A stretch of 64,000 bases of DNA from an uncultured Bacteroides sp. (GTDB lineage: Bacteria; Bacteroidota; Bacteroidia; Bacteroidales; Bacteroidaceae): contig NZ_OY782854.1 of the NCBI RefSeq assembly GCF_963678425.1, forward strand, positions 62,001-126,000, read 5' to 3'. Positions 7,801-16,485 of this stretch are shown one piece after another. Below the pieces are notes generated by a model. That model did not search any database. It had not been told where the DNA came from and saw only the letters and a list, made by a program, of their open reading frames with translations. A program made the position numbers and the translations under genes. How positions within the stretch are numbered: position 1 is the first letter of the stretch; every line of letters begins with the position of its first letter.

Positions 7801-9087
7801 ATGGATGAGAATGTTCTCGAAAAGCTAAAAATACTTGCTGAATCGGCAAAGTATGATGTTTCCTGCTCTTCAAGCGGAACTACCCGCTCTAATACAAAAG
7901 GTGGGATAGGAAGTGCTGCTGGGTGGGGCATCTGCCACAGCTTTGCCGAGGATGGGCGGTGTATTTCGCTTCTGAAAATTATGCTGACCAATTATTGTAT
8001 TTACGATTGTGCGTATTGCATTAATCGCCGAAGCAATGATCTGAGACGAGCTACATTTTCGGTTTCGGAACTAGTAAATCTTACCATCGAGTTTTATCGT
8101 AGAAATTACATTGAAGGGCTGTTTCTGAGTTCAGGGGTAGTTCGTAATCCGGATTATACCATGGAACGGCTGGTCAGGGTAGCAAAAGATTTGCGTTTGG
8201 TACATCGCTTTAACGGATATATTCATCTCAAGAGTATTCCCGGAGCAAGTCAGGAACTGGTCAATGAAGCCGGTTTGTATGCCGACAGGCTCAGTGTGAA
8301 TATCGAGATACCGAACGAGAAAAGCCTGCAACGACTGGCCCCTGAGAAAGATTTCCAAAGTGTATTTAAACCAATGCAGTACATTCAGCAAGGAGTTCTG
8401 GAGAATGTTGAAGAACGAAAGAAATTTCGTTATGCTCCCCGCTTTGCTCCGGCCGGACAAAGTACGCAGATGATTGTGGGAGCAACAGCCGATACAGATA
8501 AAGATATACTCTATTTGTCGTCTTCCCTTTATAATCGTCCCAGTATGAAGAGAGTCTACTATTCAGGCTATGTTTCTGTAAATGAGTACGACAAACGTCT
8601 GCCGGCACTTAAACAGCCCCCCTTGGTTAGGGAAAATCGTCTATATCAGGCCGACTGGCTCCTTCGGTTCTATCAGTTCAAGGTAGACGAGATTGTGAAT
8701 GACGCATATCCCGATCTGGATCTGGAGATTGATCCTAAACTATCATGGGCCCTGCGCCATCCCGAATCTTTTCCAGTAGATATCAACAAGGCTGACTATG
8801 AAATGATTCTTCGTGTGCCTGGAATCGGAGTAAAATCTGCCAAGCTGATTGTTGCTTCCCGACAATTTTCCCGTTTGGGAACATATCAGCTGAAAAAGAT
8901 AGGTGTAGTAATGAAGAAAGCGCAATATTTTATTACTTGCAATGAACTTACAATGCGTTCTGTAAATGACATGAATCCTGATACCGTGCGTCGTCTGCTC
9001 ACAGTTAAGTCCGGCAGAAAGGTGGACGACAGACAATTGATATTACCATTTAAAGAAGAAGAAAATGATAGCCTTCATTTACGATAA
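7801..9087 (+). CDS. Putative DNA modification/repair radical SAM protein (TIGR03916-like)
   Basis: The 428-residue cytoplasmic enzyme has the radical SAM CX3CX2C motif at Cys66, Cys70 and Cys73 (NYCIYDCAYC), which holds the [4Fe-4S] cluster that cleaves S-adenosylmethionine. Near residues 325-350 there is a helix-hairpin-helix (VPGIGVKSAKLIV), a DNA-backbone binding motif. This combination, with the next gene, is the family I know as the rSAM protein linked to a uracil-DNA-glycosylase-like partner (TIGR03916). The reaction is not established; a DNA modification or repair role is inferred from the HhH and the partnership. It overlaps the downstream gene by 23 bases, so the two are translationally coupled. 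Confidence 0.85.
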   Translation: MDENVLEKLKILAESAKYDVSCSSSGTTRSNTKGGIGSAAGWGICHSFAEDGRCISLLKIMLTNYCIYDCAYCINRRSNDLRRATFSVSELVNLTIEFYRRNYIEGLFLSSGVVRNPDYTMERLVRVAKDLRLVHRFNGYIHLKSIPGASQELVNEAGLYADRLSVNIEIPNEKSLQRLAPEKDFQSVFKPMQYIQQGVLENVEERKKFRYAPRFAPAGQSTQMIVGATADTDKDILYLSSSLYNRPSMKRVYYSGYVSVNEYDKRLPALKQPPLVRENRLYQADWLLRFYQFKVDEIVNDAYPDLDLEIDPKLSWALRHPESFPVDINKADYEMILRVPGIGVKSAKLIVASRQFSRLGTYQLKKIGVVMKKAQYFITCNELTMRSVNDMNPDTVRRLLTVKSGRKVDDRQLILPFKEEENDSLHLR

Positions 9088-9832
9088 AACCTTTGAAGGA
9101 TTGCTGACGGCTGTTTTCGATGCCTATTTTCGCAAAACATTTCCGGAAGCATTACGGGCAGAAGGAGAACCGTTACCGTTGTTTTGCGATGAGGCCCTCA
9201 CAATCTGTACGGATAAAGAGAAAGCTGAACGTGTATGGAAAGGACTGCAAAAGAAACTTTCGTCCACGGCACTTTCGTGTCTTACGGCATGCTGGCTTTC
9301 CGAACTTCCCGAGATAGATATACTTCTTTTTCGTTATATACGCAAAGCCATTGATGCACTTGGCTCCATTGAACTTAATTTTGGTGATACAGATGTGTTA
9401 GAGGTAACAAAAATATGCAAAAAAGTAGCTAATGAAAGAGAAAGAGTACTTCAGTTTCTCCGTTTTCAGAAAGCAGCGGACGGAACTTTCTTTGCTGCTA
9501 TAGAGCCTATGTATAATGTGTTATCATTAGTTGTGAGCCACTTTCAGGATCGTTTTGCCGACCAGAAATGGCTTGTCTATGATCTTAAGCGGGAGTATGG
9601 TTATTATTATGATCTTTCCACGGTAACTGAAGTGCGTTTTGAGGACAAGGAATCTCATCTTCTTTCGGGCATATTAAGTGACGACCTGATGGTGCAGGAC
9701 GAAAAGCTCTTTCAGCAGTTATGGAAGGAATACTTTAAATCAATCGCCATCAAAGAACGTCTCAATCCTAAACTTCACAAACAGCATTTGCCTGTTCGTT
9801 TCTGGAAATATTTGACAGAAAAACAGAAATAA
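9065..9832 (+). CDS. TIGR03915-family putative DNA repair/metabolism protein
   Basis: The 255-residue protein (MIAFIYDKTFEGLLTAVFDAY at the N-terminus) matches the TIGR03915 family that is almost always next to the TIGR03916 radical SAM protein. In some bacteria the same domain is fused to a uracil-DNA glycosylase-like domain; here the C-terminus ends after KHLPVRFWKYLTEK without such a domain, so this is the short form. It starts inside the radical SAM gene (23-base overlap). The function is unknown beyond the inferred partnership. Confidence 0.8.
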   Translation: MIAFIYDKTFEGLLTAVFDAYFRKTFPEALRAEGEPLPLFCDEALTICTDKEKAERVWKGLQKKLSSTALSCLTACWLSELPEIDILLFRYIRKAIDALGSIELNFGDTDVLEVTKICKKVANERERVLQFLRFQKAADGTFFAAIEPMYNVLSLVVSHFQDRFADQKWLVYDLKREYGYYYDLSTVTEVRFEDKESHLLSGILSDDLMVQDEKLFQQLWKEYFKSIAIKERLNPKLHKQHLPVRFWKYLTEKQK

Positions 9833-9867
9833 TTATTTTTTTTCTACGTAGTTATTAAAAAAAAATG

Positions 9868-9875
9868 TAATATTG
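9868..9875 (+). promoter_or_regulatory. Probable promoter of the GH3 gene
   Basis: TAATATTG differs from TAnnTTTG at one base and lies 40 bases before the ATG. The surrounding 35-40 bases (TGTAATATTGTACACT, then CTTAAATC) are closely similar to those upstream of the DUF2075 gene at 33699-33720, which supports a real promoter/leader element in both places. Confidence 0.45.
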
Positions 9876-9915
9876 TACACTGTAATTCTTAAATCTAATA
9901 AATAAACAGTGAACA

Positions 9916-12243
9916 ATGAAAAAGATATCTTTTTTATTTTTTCTGGCCTGTAGTTTAACCGCACAGGCACAACCCTCAGCCAAGCTGGGAGTGAATAGTA
10001 TTGACGAAGTAGTGAAGGCCATGACACTCGAAGAAAAAGCACAGTTATTGGTTGGCGCTTCTATGGCAAACTTCAGTGGCGTAGGAGCAACGGTGGGCAA
10101 CACATTGAATCTGGTTTCCGGAGCTGCCGGAACCACAGTCCCTTTCCCTCGTCTGGGTATCCCGGCAACCGTAGTGTCCGATGGTCCGGCTGGAGTACGT
10201 ATCTCTCCCAAGCGTGATAACGACAATGCTACTTATTATTGTACCGGTTTCCCTATTGCTACCCTGCTCGCCTCCACCTGGAATACAGACCTGGTGAAAA
10301 GTGTGGGTAAGGCCATGGGTAATGAAGTGCTTGAGTACGGTTGCGATGTACTTCTCGGACCGGGTATGAATACCCACCGCAATCCCCTTTGTGGTCGTAA
10401 CTTTGAGTATTATTCCGAAGATCCGCTGATTACCGGTAAAATGGCTGCAGCAATGGTCAGCGGTGTGCAGTCGCAAGGTGTGGGTACCTCTATCAAGCAT
10501 TTTGCAGGCAACAATCAGGAAACTCTCCGTACCAAGAACGATGCCCGCATCACTCAGCGAGCATTGCGCGAAATCTATCTGAAAGGTTTTGAAATTGCTG
10601 TCAAGGAAGCACAGCCCTGGACCATAATGTCATCATACAATCGCATCAATGGTTCTTATACCCAGGAAAATTACGAATTACTCACTACCATCCTGCGCGA
10701 TGAATGGGGTTTCAAAGGTCTTGTGATGACCGACTGGACCGGAGAGCGCAACACTGTAGCTCAGGTGCATGCCGGTAATGACCTGATGATGCCAGGACAG
10801 ATAGAACAGGCAAATACCATTGTCAGTAAGGTGAAGAGTGGAGAACTTTCTGAAGCCGATGTTGATGTCTGTGTAAAACGCATGCTGCACTACATCATGC
10901 TTACTCCCCGATTCAGACAATACAAGTATAGTAACAAACCTGATCTGAAAGCTCATGCAGCTATTACCCGCAGCTCTGCTGCCGAAGGAATGGTGCTTCT
11001 GAAGAATGATAATGCTGCTCTGCCTATTGCCGCAGGTTTGCAGAACATTGCTCTTTTCGGAAACACTTCTTACAATTTCATTGCAGGTGGTACTGGTTCC
11101 GGAGATGTAAATAAGGCTTATGTAGTCGATTTGCAGCAGGGGTTACAGAACGCGGGTTTTGGTATTCAGCCTAAAATCAAAGCCGTGTGCGAGAAATATA
11201 AAACTTACCAGGATGAGAAACTTCAGGATCTTAATAATTCACGCAGTTGGTTCCTGGGACCGTTACGCCCTGAAGAGACCTCGTTTGACGAACTCTTTCT
11301 GAATATATATGCGGAGAAATCAGATATTGCCATTATTACCTTCGGTCGCAATTCTGGTGAGGGCAACGACCGTGGCCTCAATGGTGATTTTGAACTGAAC
11401 CAGTCAGAACGTGCATTGCTTAATGGCGTTACCCGTGCTTTCCATGCCAAAGGAAAGAAGGTTGTGGTTATCCTTAATATAGGTGGTGTTATTGAAACTG
11501 CTTCCTGGAAACATCTTCCCGATGCTATTCTTCTAGCCTGGCAGGCTGGTCAGGAAGGCGGTAATACAGTAGCCGATGTGCTGAAAGGAGCTGTTAATCC
11601 TTCAGGTCATTTGGCAATGACCTTCCCGGTTGACTATATTGATCATCCTTCATCACGGAACTTCCCTGCAGGTTGTATATTTACTTGGGACGATGAACAG
11701 AACCCGTTGCTGCTTAATAAGAAAGATATCGGTTATACCAACTACGATGAAGATATCTGGATAGGTTATCGCTATTTCAGTACCAATAACAAAGAGGTGT
11801 CTTATCCGTTTGGTTTCGGACTCTCTTATACTACTTTCAGTTATAGGAATGCAAGTGTGAAGAAGGCAGGCAACGAATGGAAAGTCTCCGTAAAGGTAAC
11901 CAATACAGGAAAGGTTGCAGGAAAAGAAGTTGCTCAGGTTTATGTGAAGGCTGCTCCGGGAGAAATCAAGAAACCGTTGTGTGAGCTTAAAGCCTTTGGT
12001 AAGACACAACTGCTTGCACCGGGACAAAGCGAGACTCTGACACTGACCATTAAAAATTCTGATCTGGCTTCATTTAATGAAGATAAATCAGCCTGGGTTA
12101 TTGATGCCGGACAATATACTGCTCTTATTGGAGCTTCGGTAGCCGACATCCGCCAGTCAGTTCCGTTTTCTGTAGCCAAACCGCAGATCACTCAGGTACA
12201 CAATGTGATGAAATTGAATAGCGAAATTAACAGGATGAAGTAA
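9916..12243 (+). CDS. Glycoside hydrolase family 3 beta-glucosidase-type enzyme
   Basis: The 775-residue secreted enzyme starts with a Sec signal peptide (MKKISFLFFLACSLTAQAQ). The N-terminal TIM-barrel has SDGPAGVRI near residue 92, the KHFAGNNQE motif near 195 and the catalytic nucleophile Asp273 in GLVMTDWTG. The alpha/beta sandwich follows (ALFGNTSYNF, then GEGNDRGLNGDFEL), and the fibronectin-III-like C-terminal domain is at about 640-750 (VTNTGKVAGKEVAQVYVKA). Such periplasmic GH3 enzymes remove terminal beta-linked sugars from oligosaccharides. Length and all domains are complete. It stands alone between its own promoter and a strong terminator; no SusCD pair is adjacent, so the substrate cannot be inferred from context. 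Confidence 0.93.
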   Translation: MKKISFLFFLACSLTAQAQPSAKLGVNSIDEVVKAMTLEEKAQLLVGASMANFSGVGATVGNTLNLVSGAAGTTVPFPRLGIPATVVSDGPAGVRISPKRDNDNATYYCTGFPIATLLASTWNTDLVKSVGKAMGNEVLEYGCDVLLGPGMNTHRNPLCGRNFEYYSEDPLITGKMAAAMVSGVQSQGVGTSIKHFAGNNQETLRTKNDARITQRALREIYLKGFEIAVKEAQPWTIMSSYNRINGSYTQENYELLTTILRDEWGFKGLVMTDWTGERNTVAQVHAGNDLMMPGQIEQANTIVSKVKSGELSEADVDVCVKRMLHYIMLTPRFRQYKYSNKPDLKAHAAITRSSAAEGMVLLKNDNAALPIAAGLQNIALFGNTSYNFIAGGTGSGDVNKAYVVDLQQGLQNAGFGIQPKIKAVCEKYKTYQDEKLQDLNNSRSWFLGPLRPEETSFDELFLNIYAEKSDIAIITFGRNSGEGNDRGLNGDFELNQSERALLNGVTRAFHAKGKKVVVILNIGGVIETASWKHLPDAILLAWQAGQEGGNTVADVLKGAVNPSGHLAMTFPVDYIDHPSSRNFPAGCIFTWDDEQNPLLLNKKDIGYTNYDEDIWIGYRYFSTNNKEVSYPFGFGLSYTTFSYRNASVKKAGNEWKVSVKVTNTGKVAGKEVAQVYVKAAPGEIKKPLCELKAFGKTQLLAPGQSETLTLTIKNSDLASFNEDKSAWVIDAGQYTALIGASVADIRQSVPFSVAKPQITQVHNVMKLNSEINRMK

Positions 12244-12264
12244 AACTGAATTAATTTCATAAAG

Positions 12265-12304
12265 AAAGAAGAGGTGATTTCAACCAGGAAACCACCTCTT
12301 CTTT
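12265..12304 (+). terminator. Rho-independent terminator after GH3
   Basis: AAAGAAGAGGTG (12265-12276) pairs perfectly with CACCTCTTCTTT (12293-12304), followed by more T. It begins 22 bases after the GH3 stop. It may also serve the convergent CocE-type gene because the left arm is A-rich. Confidence 0.9.
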
Positions 12305-12408
12305 TTGTGTTTTTATGTCTAGTGTCTTACTTCCATAAGTTCCACTTCAAAAGTAAAGAGTAGAACCAGATCCTTTGAAATGTGATCTTTTAATTACATG
12401 TAGTGAAT

Positions 12409-14277
12409 TTATTTCAGAATTGGTAATAGAATTCTTGATGCCTGATCTTGCTGATGAAGAATTTTAATAGTTGACTTAATATAATCAGAATCATTGCAAT
12501 GATATATATCCACGAATTGTTGTGGATTTCTATCCACAAGAGGAAACCATGAACTTTGAATCTGTATCATTACCCGATGCCCTTTCTTAAACGTATGAGC
12601 GATATCGCTTAGTTTAAAAGAAACTGTTGTGGGGCTATTGGGAACAAAAGCTTCCGGTTTTTCAAAACTACTCCGGTATTTGCCGCGCATAACATCTCCG
12701 CGAACTAACATCTGATAACCATTCATCAGATAATTCTTTCCATTTCCATTTCCATATATCTTTGTATCGTAAGAGAAATCATCGGGAAATACATCGATAA
12801 GTTTTACAACAAAGTCTGCATCCGTAGTTGAGATCGTGACTTTTAAGTCGGCGATAAGTTCTCCTCCAAGTGTCAAGTCGTCAGCAAGCGGTTCTGTCTC
12901 AAAAGAAATAATATCCGGACGACGTGCTGTAAAACGTTGGTCTTCTGTCATATACTCATATCCGCGATATCTTTGAATATTGTTTGAATAAGGAACAGGT
13001 TTCGATGGATCGGAAATATATTCTGTATATGAATCTGTCATAACGGGAGGGGTAAACTTCAGATCTCCCTTGTCTCCTAAATATAGAGGAGTCATCACTG
13101 TTTCTTTCGGAGGCCACGATTCAAATTCCTTCCATTTATTTTCTCCGGAAAAGAATACTTTTGCTTTTTTAAGTTTTTCCAGATCTCCTTTCCCTTTTAG
13201 ATAATAATTAAAAAACTGATTTTCGAGTTCCTTGAAACAGACAGCGGTGCAGCTTCCAAATCGGATATTTCCCAGATGATCTGTATTGTATCCCCATCCG
13301 CCGTGGCTCCATGGACCTATAAGCAGATTCAGATTTGTTTTGGGACTCTGTTCTTTTATTGCTTTATATAATCCCCATGTGCCATAAGCATCTTCAGCAT
13401 CAAATAAACCACCAACCACAAGAACTGCAGGTTTAATATTGTAACATCCGTTGCGGGTATTACGAGCCTTCCACCATGCATCGTAATCGGGATGTTTCAT
13501 CATATCGTTCCAGAATTTTATACTGTCGCCAAGCATTTTGGTGAGATTCTTTATTGCTCCGGATTTTAAAAAGAAAGAGTACTCGTCTGTGGTATAATAA
13601 GTGGCACCTCCCGGTTGAGTGGTAGTAGGTACCGGACGGGGACGATCTACAGAAGAGATAAAATTAAAGGCATCACTTAGCATCAATGCACCATTGTGGT
13701 GTACATCATCTCCCATAAACCAGTCGGTTACAGGTGCCTGCGGGCAAACAGCCTTAATGGCAGGGTGATTACTTAATCCAGCCATAAGCGAATAGAAACC
13801 TGGGTATGAACAGCCTGATACTCCGGCTTTGCCATTGTTGTGAGCAGCGTTTTTCAATAGCCAGTCTACCGTGTCATAGGTATCACTGGCTTCATCAACA
13901 TCTGTTTTCCTTGACTTATCAGGATTAAACGGGCGGATATTTATAAAATCTCCCTCGCTCATCCATCGTCCGCGGACATCTTGAACCACAAGAATATACC
14001 CTTCTTTGGAATACTCATTCCATGAATTCCAGAGCATAGGGCTTATCTCTTTTCCGTAAGGCCCGGCAGCATAAGGAGTGCGCATAATCAAAATAGGATG
14101 TTTTTCTGATTTGGAAACAGGTTCGTAAACTGCAGTATAAAGTTTAATGCCGTCTCTCATGGGAATCATGACTTCCCTCTTAGTGTAATTTTCTTTCACC
14201 CATTTTTCATCAATAACCTGTGAATAAGTTATTGCGAAAAAAAACGTAAGAACTAACAATACATATGTGCGTTTCAT
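12409..14277 (-). CDS. CocE/NonD-family serine hydrolase (X-Pro dipeptidyl-peptidase / amino-acid ester hydrolase type)
   Basis: The enzyme (622 residues from the chosen start) has a Sec signal peptide (MKRTYVLLVLTFFFAITYS). The alpha/beta-hydrolase core contains the nucleophile in GCSYPG (Ser near residue 155), the acid in GGLFDAEDAYG near 290 and the histidine in GPWSHGGW near 325. The C-terminal jelly-roll domain typical of the family follows. Known members cleave Xaa-Pro dipeptides, alpha-amino-acid esters or similar acyl bonds in the periplasm. I start at ATG 14277 rather than the in-frame ATG at 14316 because the upstream one overlaps a perfect TAnnTTTG promoter box and lacks a signal-like context. 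Confidence 0.88.
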   Translation of the reverse strand: MKRTYVLLVLTFFFAITYSQVIDEKWVKENYTKREVMIPMRDGIKLYTAVYEPVSKSEKHPILIMRTPYAAGPYGKEISPMLWNSWNEYSKEGYILVVQDVRGRWMSEGDFINIRPFNPDKSRKTDVDEASDTYDTVDWLLKNAAHNNGKAGVSGCSYPGFYSLMAGLSNHPAIKAVCPQAPVTDWFMGDDVHHNGALMLSDAFNFISSVDRPRPVPTTTQPGGATYYTTDEYSFFLKSGAIKNLTKMLGDSIKFWNDMMKHPDYDAWWKARNTRNGCYNIKPAVLVVGGLFDAEDAYGTWGLYKAIKEQSPKTNLNLLIGPWSHGGWGYNTDHLGNIRFGSCTAVCFKELENQFFNYYLKGKGDLEKLKKAKVFFSGENKWKEFESWPPKETVMTPLYLGDKGDLKFTPPVMTDSYTEYISDPSKPVPYSNNIQRYRGYEYMTEDQRFTARRPDIISFETEPLADDLTLGGELIADLKVTISTTDADFVVKLIDVFPDDFSYDTKIYGNGNGKNYLMNGYQMLVRGDVMRGKYRSSFEKPEAFVPNSPTTVSFKLSDIAHTFKKGHRVMIQIQSSWFPLVDRNPQQFVDIYHCNDSDYIKSTIKILHQQDQASRILLPILK

Positions 14278-14317
14278 ATTAATTAGATATAAGTTATTGT
14301 CTGTTTTATCTATCACA

Positions 14318-14325
14318 CAAATGTA
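14318..14325 (-). promoter_or_regulatory. TAnnTTTG promoter box for the CocE-type gene
   Basis: TACATTTG on the minus strand, about 40 bases before ATG 14277, matches the consensus exactly. Its position rules out use of the ATG at 14316 and so fixes the start. Confidence 0.65.
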
Positions 14326-14364
14326 GTTATTCTGTTTTAAATAAGATATATATTTCGAAGGAAT

Positions 14365-15600
14365 TTATGTTGATATTGTCTGGTTAAGGCTGGAATTAAC
14401 GATCTGGGAAATAGGAGTATTTTCAGAATATTCTTTCTTGTACAAAGGAATAGTAAATTTAAAGTTACTACCTTTACCTAATTCACTCTCTAGCCATATC
14501 TTTCCACCGTGCTTTTCTACAAACTCTTTGCAGATAAAAAGTCCTAAACCTGTTCCTTCTTCCCCGTCTGTTCCATTCGTTGTGTATTGTTCTGATAATT
14601 TCCAGAGTCTGGCCTGGTTCTCAGGACTAATCCCAATTCCATTGTCAGATACTGAAACAATAAGATTTTCGTTTTTCTTTTCACAATAAACGGTAATACA
14701 ACCGTTTGTGTATGTAAATTTTATGGCATTTGATATTAAGTTTCTCAATATTGTTTTAAACATATTCAGATCTGCAAAGATCAAGGATTTCTCATGCTCA
14801 ATAAAATTTATAGTGATGTTCTTTTTTTGTATCTGATTAGATAGGTTATGAATTACTGCCTGATAAAGGTCTTCAAAATAGATTCTCTGAGGATTAAAAG
14901 TTAATTTGCCTAATTGTGTTTTAGACCATAGTAAAATATCTTCCAGTAACTCATAGGTTTGATGGCTTGTCTGGCTGATTAATTTTATTTGTTCTTCGAT
15001 CTGATTGATACTGAACTCTTTCAGATTTTCAGCCAGAAGATCTGAAAAGCCTAACAATACGACAAACGGATTTCTTAAATCGTGTGCTATGATGGAAAAG
15101 AACTTATCCTTTGTTGCATTAACTTCTTTCAGTTCAAGGTTCGCTTCGTTCAGCTGATCTAATGTCTCCTGAAGAGTGTGCTTTTCTTTTATCAGTTGCC
15201 GTTGCAGGTTGATTGTTTCGCGGTTCAGATCGTACATTGATTCATATTGCTTGATAAGTTTCTTTGCATCTGCAACACCCACAATAAGCAATTCGTTGTT
15301 TTTGATGAAGATCTGCGACTTGATTGATTTAACATTATCTGTCGTAATGTCGCCCAATGTCAGAAAGCCCTCATAAACCATCGAAGAGTCACTTTCTATC
15401 TTAACCAGCTTATCGAAAGTTGGGTTTATCAGACATTTACAAGGTTCATCTTCAAAGAAAGAAGCCATCGCTTTGTTTGCAAAGACCAGATTTCCGTCAG
15501 TGGAAAACAGTGCCACGCAGATATAATTTTTATTGAAAACAGACGACTTAATTTCATCTATCCAATTTGTAAACAGTAAGTTTATATGCTCCTTTTCCAT
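14365..15600 (-). CDS. PAS-domain sensor histidine kinase
   Basis: A 411-residue soluble kinase: residues about 22-110 form a PAS-like domain (YICVALFSTDGNLVFANKAM), residues 120-165 a coiled coil, and the HisKA dimerisation domain has phospho-acceptor His173 in FFSIIAHDLRNPFVVLLGF. The HATPase domain has N-box ILRNLISNAIKF, G1 VSDNGIGIS and G2 GTGLGLFICKEF. No membrane segment or signal peptide is visible, so it senses a cytoplasmic cue. It is the second gene of a pair, 25 bases after the cobalamin-binding protein, which suggests that protein provides the signal. No response regulator or output domain is adjacent, so the phosphorylation target is unknown. Confidence 0.88.
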   Translation of the reverse strand: MEKEHINLLFTNWIDEIKSSVFNKNYICVALFSTDGNLVFANKAMASFFEDEPCKCLINPTFDKLVKIESDSSMVYEGFLTLGDITTDNVKSIKSQIFIKNNELLIVGVADAKKLIKQYESMYDLNRETINLQRQLIKEKHTLQETLDQLNEANLELKEVNATKDKFFSIIAHDLRNPFVVLLGFSDLLAENLKEFSINQIEEQIKLISQTSHQTYELLEDILLWSKTQLGKLTFNPQRIYFEDLYQAVIHNLSNQIQKKNITINFIEHEKSLIFADLNMFKTILRNLISNAIKFTYTNGCITVYCEKKNENLIVSVSDNGIGISPENQARLWKLSEQYTTNGTDGEEGTGLGLFICKEFVEKHGGKIWLESELGKGSNFKFTIPLYKKEYSENTPISQIVNSSLNQTIST

Positions 15601-15625
15601 CGTTTGACTGATTTAATTAAGGATA

Positions 15626-16258
15626 TTATTTTTTCAGAATTTGTTCAACTCTATATAAATCAGAGACATAACTTACGTTTTTATACTCCATCAGAATGTC
15701 CTGTCCACCGTGTCTGAAGGCTTGTCCACCAACCATAACAGGAAGATCAGAAAATTTGTCTCTGATAGATTCCAGCATGTTTTCCAGGTTGGGCAGATAA
15801 AAATCCATGCTCACAGATATAGCAATAAGGTCGGGCTTAACATCACTTATGAAATTGATCAGATCAGTGGTTCGCACATTTGCGCCAAGGAGAAAAGGAT
15901 CCCAGCCACTCATTTCAAAAATATGGGTGACCATTTTTATGCCAACCTGATGAAACTCATTTTCACCGCATGCAGCAATAACTTTTTTATTTACTTTATT
16001 ATCTGTAATAACTTTCAAATACAGTTCATTTAGTATGGCTTCGACTATCATAGTTGCTAAATGCTCTGAAGCAACACTGATTTTGCCATATTCCCACATC
16101 TCCCCGATATCATAGAGAGCTTTTCTGATATGGTCTTCATAGATATCCTCAACAGCTACATTGTTGCTAAGTAAGTTACCAATATATTCAAAGCACTTTA
16201 ACCTGTTTCCTGTAATTAACGAATTAAGGAATTTACTGTTTTCTGAGCTACTAATCAT
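15626..16258 (-). CDS. Cobalamin-binding protein with CarH-like helical cap
   Basis: The 210-residue cytoplasmic protein has an N-terminal four-helix B12-binding-2 domain (about 5-90) containing W55-x9-E65-H66, the motif that covers the upper face of adenosylcobalamin in CarH/LitR photoreceptors. The Rossmann-like B12-binding domain (about 91-205) has E101-x-H103-x-x-G106, S148-x-S150 and G177-G178, the base-off/His-on cobalamin signature. There is no DNA-binding MerR domain, so it is a stand-alone sensor module. It is the first gene of an operon with a PAS histidine kinase. I infer a corrinoid- or light-responsive input to that kinase; binding to methyltransferase partners is an alternative, but no such gene is nearby. 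Confidence 0.85.
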   Translation of the reverse strand: MISSSENSKFLNSLITGNRLKCFEYIGNLLSNNVAVEDIYEDHIRKALYDIGEMWEYGKISVASEHLATMIVEAILNELYLKVITDNKVNKKVIAACGENEFHQVGIKMVTHIFEMSGWDPFLLGANVRTTDLINFISDVKPDLIAISVSMDFYLPNLENMLESIRDKFSDLPVMVGGQAFRHGGQDILMEYKNVSYVSDLYRVEQILKK

Positions 16259-16423
16259 TGCTTTATTGCATTAGCCTTTACATCATTTACTAAATTTTAG
16301 AATCTGTTAGAATAGAACAATAAAAGAGTAAGAGTGTTCTCTTAACATTCGTGTTTTTTTTATTTTAGGATATCAGATTTAAAGTAAACAAAGAATAAGT
16401 GATTTCAATGAAATCTAAAACGC

Positions 16424-16461
16424 ATCACCCCGCGAAACTACTGAAGAGCTCGCGGGGTGAT
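16424..16461 (-). terminator. Terminator after the M13 peptidase gene
   Basis: A 12-bp perfect GC-rich stem (ATCACCCCGCGA against TCGCGGGGTGAT) with a 14-base loop. Read on the minus strand it is followed by GCGTTTTAGATTT. It lies 25 bases after the stop codon of the peptidase gene. Confidence 0.85.
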
Positions 16462-16485
16462 AAAGTCTATTTTTAGAATGGAGTA

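Noticed and set aside
12409..14316. Longer version of the CocE-type hydrolase starting at 14316
   Set aside because: The extra 13 codons overlap the promoter box at 14318-14325 and displace the signal peptide from the N-terminus.
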